Source: Monarcha castaneiventris obscurior (taxonomy: Eukaryota; Chordata; Aves; Passeriformes; Monarchidae). From it: 64,000 bases of DNA. The DNA is taken from assembly GCA_026261815.1 (NCBI GenBank), contig JAMPIT010000174.1, positions 5,270,001 through 5,334,000 of the forward strand. Reading direction: 5' to 3'. Below are positions 55,830-64,000 of the stretch, in pieces. The position numbers were made by a program, and so were the translations under genes. Positions within the stretch are counted from its first letter, which is position 1. Each line of letters begins with the position of its first letter. The notes beneath the pieces are model-generated. The model saw nothing but the letters and a program-made list of their open reading frames with translations, had not been told where the DNA came from and did no database searches.

Positions 55830-56631
55830 AGTATGGGAGAACAGACCGTGTTGATTTTAGCAGAGCTTTCAACATTCTGCACCTCAGATGGTAACTTTGT
55901 AGCCAGGTAAGAAGGATATGGACTAGACAGATGGACAAGAAGGGACATAAAAACTGGCCAGACTGCTGAACTTAAAGGACAGTGGCTTCTGTTTCACTGT
56001 CTACCCAGGAGCTGGTCCCAGGTGGTGCTCCTTGGGGATTGATACTCGGGCTGGGATTTCGTGATGCCTTCATCAGTGACCTGGCTGCTGGGAGGGGATG
56101 TACTCTCAGCAAGGGGGCAGGTGGGTATGCAAAAGGACAGGGAGGGCATTCAGAGCAGCCCCAACAAGCTGGACGAGTATAAGTACGGACTAATTGGAAG
56201 CGGTGCAGCTCAGGGCCACTGAGGGGGTTAAGGGTCAGGGGGACACAATGTGTGAGAGGAGTCTGAAGAAACAGGCTTGGTTTGGCCTTGAGAAAAGTGG
56301 ACCAAGGGGGAATGCACTGCTATTCTACCCTGTTTGAAGTTCTGACTTCCAGTACCACAGAGAAGACAAATCCAGGCTCTTTACAGTGATATACAGTCAA
56401 CTAGAAAATGTTGCAGCATGGGGAATGACAATGTCACAATAAAAGAAATGTTTATAGTGAGAATGGTTGCACACCAGAAAAGGATGTCCAAATTGGTTTG
56501 GAGTCTCCATTCGTGGAGATGTTCAAAGCTCAGCTGGGCAAGGCTCTGAGCAACCTGCTCTCCTTTGACACTTGCCCCACTTGGAAACATCCAGAGATCC
56601 CTTCCAACCTAAATCATTATATGATTCTATG
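55830..56631 (+). mobile_element. CR1 LINE fragment, sense, with degraded ORF2 end
   Basis: The left part matches the end of CR1 ORF2: 'ACCGTGTTGATTTTAGCAGA' (55847, translating VDFSRAF) and the frame segment FISDLAAGRGCTLSK at about 56070-56115. The FADDT catalytic box expected right after CTLSK is lost, replaced by unrelated codons, which points to an internal deletion. The right part has CR1 3' UTR landmarks, including GGAGATGTTCAAAGCTCAGCTGGG (56515), a stretch ending CCCTTCCAACCTAAATCATT (56598) and the tail ATATGATTCTATG. It is a dead copy. Confidence 0.8.
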
Positions 56632-57830
56632 TTTTTTATGAACTGATTTGCCCTTTCATTAGAAATAATTATTTAACTAAATGATAGGACCATCCTGTTG
56701 CATCTCAATATTGGATGTACTTCACAGGGAAAAACCAGACTAAAGAAATACAGTGGTTGTACAGCCAATCTTTCACACAACTTCATCTCGTGGTAAAGAG
56801 TACCACTATATCTTAGTCACCTGTAAGTGCCTCTAAACATAAACCTGCATAAAAATAATATATGGCAGTGAATCTCAGAAGACAGCTTCTCCTGGTAGAA
56901 TCTGCACGTGACACATTGTCACAAGAATTATATATGAAGATGATAGTAAACCTTTTTTCAGACTGATAAACTACACCAGTAGTCCTGCAGAGCTGAAGTG
57001 TTCTTCAGTTGGTTATCAGCATCCTACAATCATGGGAAAACCCAGCTGATACTAAATATGTCATACTGCAATATATAAAGCCCAGCTCCCCATCATGTCT
57101 TTGCATTATAGTGCTTGTAATTGTCAGTGAAAGAGAGGACCATTGGAAAAATTAACTGGCTGTATCAAGATGAGACCCATTATTTTAAGAGAGTTGCATA
57201 TTTTAGAACACACTCTGTCTAGCAGAGAATTGCTCAGTGAAAAGGCCTTTCTGATCTCAGGAGCCCAGGCTTCCACAGGCAGCGTGGCTGCCCAGGTCCG
57301 CACTAGTGATACTGGTCAGTGACTCAACGTTGCCTATTGGTTTTCCTTAAGGAAAATTAAGTCAGTGACATGGGGTCAAATTCCTTCAAGTGAAGATGTG
57401 GTTGAACTACAACTGTCTGCAGGAATCCCATTTCTCTGACATTTTTTTTCTTAGAAGGGTTTCCCTTGATTACTTGTTCATCTGTAGTGAAAGAAGAGAT
57501 TTCCCAGAGAAATGTAGGTTCTCTAGTGGGAGTGGGTTTTCTCCCCTCAAATCCTGGTAGAGAGCAAATTCTTCATAGCTCTGTAGACACTCTTTTAAGG
57601 GTATTGCTCTGCAGAAAGAGACCCAGTCTATCTTCCTCAAAGGGCAAGAGCCACTTTCCCAGAGATTTGTTTAAGCTACCTGTAAAATAAACATGACTTT
57701 AAACTGTCAGCACCATAGGTACTAAATCAAGAAAGAGGACAGCCGTTGCTAGGAAAAGAGATTTTACAGTCTATGAAAATATTGCCTGTAGCAGGAAACA
57801 GAATGTGTTGCTTAATTGCTGTGCTCTCAG

Positions 57831-57862
57831 CTCTGCCACTCTGCCACTCTGCCACTCTGCTC
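57831..57862. repeat. Tandem octamer TCTGCCAC, about 3.5 copies
   Basis: CTCTGCCACTCTGCCACTCTG and onward, a perfect 8-bp tandem. It is short and probably polymorphic. Confidence 0.85.
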
Positions 57863-59241
57863 GTCCCACTGCCAGCTGCCTGCTGCACCCAGCACAGTGT
57901 CCTGTCCCTGCCGTGACCACTGTGCTCCTCCACCACGGCCTGAAACATCACCACCCTTTCAAAATAGGATGCAGGATGACAGTGCAGTTGGTCTTGTTCA
58001 AATCTTCTGGGATGCGTGTTGTCTGTGGTAGGAGAGAGGGTGAACACGAGTGCAGCTGTTGCCACAGGGGCACAGTGATGAATTCCTGTACTGCTGTAAA
58101 CATCTCACGCACCAGGGGCAATTGGGAGAGGTGGCTCCAAGGGGAGGAATGCATTTACTGTCTGAAATGCAGAATGAAGCAATATGGTCAGAGAAGCTAG
58201 TAGCCTAATCACATTAGTGTGTGCTAGAGCTGCTGGGGAGTTATTTAAAATGACTTGAGATTGCAGCTGAGAAAAGCAGCTCTGGCAGAGTAGCCTGGGG
58301 AAGAAACTGTGTGTCATGGCTGTCAAACTTCTCCCTTTATACCAGGTGAAAAACATAAAAAACCACCCCGAAATAAGCACAGCCACCAGGAGCATGTCTC
58401 TGCAGGACATATGTGACCTAGGTGCCACCACCGGTGTGGTGACCGGCCACCTTCACCCTCTGCTGTGCTGTCGGGACTGCAGAGCTGTGAGAGGCAGAGA
58501 CTGGCAGGAGCTGCTGATGGCTGGAAACCCCCCAGCCTCCAGATCCTGGTGCCTGAACAATAGGGATACAGAAGGGACAAGTCCCTAGGGAACACTCCAT
58601 CACATTATGGAAAAGGACCAGGTTTTCTAGGTCCCAATCTAATATACCCGTGACCCAGGGCAGACTGACAGAGGTTCCTCTGGGCCCTGGTTGCTCTGTT
58701 TCTGAAGTAGAGGTGAAAATATTTTTGTCATATGGTGCTAAACTTCTATGTGAAAGTAACAGCTTGGAGATACTCAGATGGGAGGGGAAAGAAACATGTT
58801 ATTTTTACTAGACTTCAATTGCATTGTAAAGACCTTAAAAAACAGGCACTAGGAAAGTAAAACCAAGAATATTTGCTTTCTAGACCTTACCTTGCAGAGC
58901 AATTTTGCTTCCTGCCAGTGCTGGCACCTGTGAATGTGTACTAGCCAAGGATGGCCAACTGGGAATGCCCTAAACTGGTCAGGAAATTTGGATTGCTCCT
59001 GCATGTTCCCTTGAACCTCTGAAGGCATGTGCAACCCTGTATTTTAATTGGGACATGATAGAATCGGTAAATCATGTGCAAATTATTTAGCTATTATTGT
59101 TTACTAATAAAATTTCAGATCTCCCCACACATACACAAAAGAGGGTGTAGCACCACCTCAGGTTGCTCTCTAGTGTTTAAATAACAACATGTAACTTAAT
59201 AGAAGACCCTTATCATCCCTTATCGTTCATCACTAAAAAAG

Positions 59242-59333
59242 ACTAGACTATACTGTACTGTACTATACTATACAAAACTATACTATACTACACTATACTT
59301 TACTGTACCATACCAAAAAATATATATTAGCTT
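59242..59333. repeat. Degenerate pentanucleotide (TACTA/TACTG)n array
   Basis: Units ACTAT, ACTGT, ACTAC and ACCAT succeed each other in mostly 5-base phase, interrupted by CAAAA and ACTTT variants. The 5-base phase without strong homogenisation suggests an old minisatellite-like locus. Confidence 0.85.
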
Positions 59334-60429
59334 TCATGCTGCTATGTTCTGCAAGGGCATTGTGATGTGGCCCACCTGAGGGAGCAGGGGGCCCTGGGCT
59401 ATGCCAGTATAATGTGGTATTTCTGGTGGTGCATATTTGTCTATTTTACAACACTTTCAGTGCATAACTTACTTCTTTCAGGCTCTGTAATCCCCTGATG
59501 GTTGTGAAAACAGAGGAGAGGCTAGAATTATTTATATACAGAGATATTATTAGGAGCAAAAATTAATGAGAACAACACTATGGGTAGGAAAGATGAGACT
59601 GAAGGAGTACTTCCTGCCACGGGGACCTGACTTAACTGTTCCTCTTCCAGAGTGACTCCCCCAGTGCATGCACTGGCAATTTCAACCCTCAAGGCAATGA
59701 AAACTAAACCAGACAGTGAGAAATCCCGGAAAAAATATTTTTTTACACAATGTTTCCCTCTTGCTGGGAAATGATATCTAAGCCTCCTGGGCACAAATGC
59801 CCCCATTGCCCTAGAGCAGTGGCAGGGATGGCCAGTGGCTCCCATATGTCTTCTCTGTGACTGCCTGCAGCCTGCTGGGAGACAGGCTGTGATGGAAGAG
59901 GAGTCAGCATTCAAAGATAACCCCTGCCAATCAGTGCATCACTAGGCAGGCTGAGATATCAAGTCACCATGGATGTATTTTTCGGACTGAAAACTGCCCC
60001 TTGGTTACTTCCCAAGAAAACTGTATTCCTCATAGGACCTCCAGTAGTCACAGGACACTTCTCAGATTGAAGGGGGTTATTTCAATTCAGTGTGATATTT
60101 GGGGCTACTAGAAAGCAGGATGAAATAGAGCATGAAATATATTCTTCCTAGTAACTCAGTAAAAATGATGAACTAGTTTAAGGTCTAGAGAATCCCAAAG
60201 AAAAGGCAACATATGGAAAGCCTGACCATTGCTTTTCATGGAAGTTTATATCAGGTTCCTGTGCTGGGCACTGCTCCTTGCCAGGCAGGGATGTGGTGTC
60301 CTGCAGGGGACAGGCATCTCACCTTGGCACGCTCTGCCAGGGCCAACTTGACATGACATGCAGAGCCTTTCATTTCCGAGTAGCACCATGTGCACACCAC
60401 TGTTTACACTTTTAAGAAGATGCCATCAA

Positions 60430-60570
60430 ATAATGGGAAGCACTTCTGCAGCTGGGTAATTGAATTCAGAGCAATCCATTCCTGAATGGAAAATTAATAA
60501 CTTGGCAACTTCAGACTTTACTTTTATTAACACTTTCCCTAACACTCAAGAAACAATCCCCTTAAATTTT
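60430..60570. promoter_or_regulatory. Candidate regulatory block with TEAD-like inverted repeat
   Basis: CCATTCCTGAATGG (60476-60489) is an inverted repeat with 6-bp arms and a 2-base spacer. It contains CATTCC, the M-CAT/TEAD core. TAATTG (60457-60462) and AATTAATAA flank it. Inference from motifs only. Confidence 0.22.
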
Positions 60571-63500
60571 ATGAAATAAAGAAACCTCTTAAGACTTAGG
60601 AGAATTATGTTACTTGTGCATCTTCCCAGTTCATATGCATATCACACTTACATTTATATTTCATATCCAGCATGTTTGTCCCAGAAATGTCCTAAAACAT
60701 CTGCCTTTAAGACAAACAATACCACTCACAGTGAGCACTGTTTGCAGAAAGCACAGACACCATCCAGCCGGGATAACTTCTACATAGGCTGACCATACAG
60801 AAGTTCACACACACAAAAATATTGTGAATCATGTTGCATTAATGGGTGAAGTGAGTTCACATGCCTGGGTTGGCATTAACATAATAACTCTGTTGCCATT
60901 GCTCTCATTAATGCAGCAGTAGGGAAGCTCCATCACAACATCTCTTCAACATCTCAGATGAGCCATGTGTGTGAAAAAAAAAAAGCCAAAACCCTCACAG
61001 CTCTTACCTCAGAAGAAATTTCATGGAAACTTTAGGAGTTTTCTAATGGAAAAATTGTTTAAAGCTCTTATGTCGGCATTCAGATAGGTCATACAGTCTT
61101 GCTAAGCATCATTTTTTTGTCTACTCTGTACAACTAGAGCTGGGTAGTAAAGGTACATGGCAAATAAGTAGAAATATGTATAAGGGTAGTAAAAAAATAA
61201 ATTACTTGTTTCGCTGTCTTGGAATTTATTCCCCACATTTACAGAAAACTGAATAATCAAGTGAGTAAAGCTGTACTTCAGACTTAGTATAAATTCAGCA
61301 CTAATCTGATTACAGAAATAATTCTTTTTCAGGGGAAAGTAATATGTTGACTGAGATATAAAGCCTGAATATGCTGGGAAACAGAAACCTAGCACAAGAA
61401 AGCATATATCTGTCCTACAGATTAATTACAGGGAAGCACAAAACACAAAAAAAGCCACTTTCCCTTTCTGAAAAAAAAACCCAAACATGCAAACTGAGCA
61501 TGAAATGGGAGTAATCCTGTTTGCTGAGAAGTATCACAGCCAGAACTCCAGAGAAAGTGGTTGACATGGCTGTCTTCACCAAGCAATCACACAGACAGGG
61601 ATGCCTTGAAGCACCCTGTGCATGTCACCCTGCTGTAGCAAGATTGCCCATTATGGCTTCAGCAATGATGAAGGAGAACTGTTCAGCAGTTTTTGTTTAC
61701 AGGATTTCATCTCCTTTAGAGTTGGGATTTTTGATGGATTTTTTTTTTTTTACTGCTGCTTTAAGAAACCTCAGACATCATGCAAAACACCTTCAGGAAC
61801 ATAGATTTGGGGTGAAAACTCCACAGGGCAGCAGTCAGGTGAGGAGAGAGGTGTCACTTCTCTCAACTGGGAAGCTTCTGTCCTGGTGTGAATGGTGCCC
61901 TTTGGCTTCAGGCACAAAGTCAGACCCTGCTGATGGCCCTCAACAGGGGGCATGAAGCCAGACCCCACTGGATGCGTTTTCTGCAGATCCCACACTGCCT
62001 TGTGGGCAAACAGGTCCACATGCTCTGGAGGACACCGTGCCTTGAACTGTGCACACATCCATCCCAAATCTTCTGACTTGAGTTTTTTGTTCATCTCCTT
62101 GCCCTTGGTCTCTGAACAGTTTTGGGCAACAGCCCGAAAACCTCAAATGGTTTGAACCTGCCATTGGCACAGGCTGGGCCAGGAAAGAAAGAAACAGGAA
62201 CAGCCTTTGAAAATGCCAGCATGGGTGGACCATACCTTCTGGTCTGGTGGGCAAAAGAACGAGCCAGCTTCCTGGGACTCTTTATTCAATGCTTTCTTCA
62301 GTCTTATACTTACTGCATTTCAATCAATGTCAGCATATGTATCTATAAAATATTCTGCTTACCCTTAATCAGTTATTTTTCGTCCCTCTGATGCTGTGGA
62401 TCAAAAAGCCCTGTTTGTAGGCTAGAAATTGCTACATTGGTATGGGGGTGTATAACAAAAGTCCAACCCAGCATAGCTCAGCAAGGCCTGATGTGGCTCC
62501 TACCCCTGACTCAAGCATTGTACAGAGCACAGCTATGATATATGCCGGGAAACAGTCCTCAGACACCAACCAAGAGTGCATCACAGACAAAAGACTGGGA
62601 AATGTGCAAATCAAATCAGAAAGAGGATAGCTCAGATCGCAGATCTGCCAGCTGACAGGAAGGCAGCTGAGCTGATGGCAACATACAAGTTAAAACCTCA
62701 ACCCAGTTAGATGTTGATAGACATGGAACAATCTCCAGAGAAACTGAAATGGTTGGATGGATGTCAGCATCACTTTGAGAGTCCCAGTCTCACTACTGAT
62801 TTTTTTTTTGCAGCCCAGAAAAAGAGAAGAAAGTAATACAGTGAAGTAGAGGAGAATGTTGTCATTAAAGCATTTCTATATCTGCTCTGCATTTTTCAGA
62901 CCTCAAGGAAATCTCTGTCAGGGAAAATCTCAGGGAAATCTGAGACTTTTGGGAAGTATATCTCATATAATGGTGGAAAAGAGCCTGTAATTTCACAGTA
63001 AGGCAGGATCTGATAATCTTGTACTAAATGTGATTTAACTTAAATTATCTCATTAAATGCTCTTCTTATTATTGCCCATTGTTGAGCAGCAATAGGTATC
63101 TGGGGCACTGCTGTATGGTTCCCCATGAAAAACTCAGTGATGTGGAAAATCTGTGTATATTTTTAGTGTAATATCTTTTAATGACACATTTACTGTGGTC
63201 CTTGAGTACAGGATCACAGCACACAAACCAGGCTTGTTTGCCTGCTTGCTTCCTTCCTTCCATCTTGTCCTGTTCCTGCCTGGCAGGGATCATGCCAGCC
63301 TGAGGAACTGTCTCTGGTTGCAGACTTTCTTTAGAAACATGATTCACAGCTGTTGGGAATCTGTATTACCAAAAATAAGCAGCCCCAGAATGACTTTACA
63401 GAGCATTTAGACCTTTGCATACCTGTCAAGGAAGCAGACTGTAGCTCATCCTAAATTCAGATGCTCTCTAAAACTTTGAGAAGCCTTGACATTAAATAAA

Positions 63501-64000
63501 CACCCCTTGAGTTTCAATGACACCCAATAGACAGTCATCCATTAAACATGCTTGTAAAATGCTTTCCTGTATATAACTGAATATCCTAAAGGCTATTTAA
63601 ACTGTGCTTAATTAATTTCCAGTTTTGTTGATCTCCCCAATACAAAGCCAATGTCTGTTCATGAGTAGGAACCATAATAGGGGCTTATTTCAAAGTCTCA
63701 GGGTTTTCTTATGTCTTTTGTATTATTCAGAATCTCTGTTGTGAGGGGGATTAAACTACACCTGAACTTTGCAAGGAAATACACCGCAATAAAAATAATT
63801 AATGTTTCACTGTAAAAAAGTTTAAAATCTGTTTGGAGCCAGATAGCATCTGCCCAAGGCCCCAGTTTCTTCTGCCTTATACCTGTTCACCCAAAGCATG
63901 ACAAGAAGAGCAAACTGGGAAGCCCTGAACAGCTGCAGCAGGGATGAGCCCCCCTCGCATGGGCCACCACCCCTCTCTTCACAAGCTTTGATGCACAGCA
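60571..64000. other. Intergenic DNA to the window edge, no gene seen
   Basis: AT-rich with a GC-balanced section at 61.5-62.3 kb, where plus and minus frames (61521-61955, 61771-62094, 61940-62254) overlap and none is convincing. A T13 run lies near 61739-61751. Homeodomain-type TTAATTAAT lies near 63608-63617. The last 150 bases are GC-richer but show no exon signature. Confidence 0.5.

Larger units (their letters stand above)
56632..60429. other. Intergenic DNA, no gene seen
   Basis: AT-rich to 57.7 kb, GC-richer at 57.8-58.6 kb with overlapping frames on both strands (57727-58065 minus and 57805-58200 plus) inflated by a CTCTGCCA-type tandem. A pentanucleotide array lies at 59242-59333. 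The 128-codon minus-strand frame at 59528-59914 has no recognisable domain. Confidence 0.5.

Noticed and set aside
1..64000. CRISPR array, rRNA, tRNA, bacterial operon or defence system
   Set aside because: No regularly spaced repeats, no tRNA or rRNA landmarks, and all transposon and splice evidence points to a bird nuclear genome.

Overview
This is vertebrate nuclear DNA, almost certainly from a bird. It carries several CR1 LINE fragments in both orientations. Three of them end in the short ATTCTATGATTCTGTGA-like tail typical of avian CR1. It also carries solo or truncated LTRs of avian endogenous-retrovirus type. Long reading frames are absent, splice-type signals are present, and most of the sequence is AT-rich non-coding DNA. 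The order or species cannot be fixed from the sequence alone.

Layout. Positions 1-391 hold the 3' end of a plus-strand, multi-exon protein gene. The last 16 bases of one coding exon (donor GTGAGT) are followed by a 275-bp intron and a terminal coding exon that reads in phase to a TAG stop at 389-391. An AT-rich stretch with several AATAAA signals follows and is best read as its 3' UTR (to roughly 2.5 kb). I do not recognise the protein. From about 2.5 kb to the right edge I find no exon that I can support. The remainder, about 61 kb, is intergenic (or possibly intronic) DNA sprinkled with transposon remnants.

Mobile elements in order: ERV LTR (3565-4332, +); CR1 (4380-4962, -) with a small second CR1 tail inserted in it (4627-4695); CR1 (8181-8592, +); CR1 (14482-15595, -) split by a complete 629-bp solo LTR with 5-bp target-site duplications (14689-15317); LTR (31070-31602, -); long CR1 (33649-34830, -) with a reverse-transcriptase remnant; LTR fragment (39341-39640, -) abutting a CR1 (39641-40048, +); a probable LTR with poly(A) signal (about 47590-48320, +); and CR1 (about 55830-56631, +) with a degraded ORF2 remnant.

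Between these lie simple repeats and small tandem duplications, notably a perfect 45-bp repeat at 42.65 kb and a (TACTA)-type array at 59.25 kb. There are also AT-rich blocks with clustered TAATTA, TAATCC, SOX/forkhead-like or E-box motifs that look like candidate conserved regulatory elements of a gene-desert landscape. These regulatory readings are inferences from base composition and motifs. No alignment was possible. I found no CRISPR array, operon, rRNA, tRNA or recognisable microRNA, and nothing that I can honestly call a new biological system.
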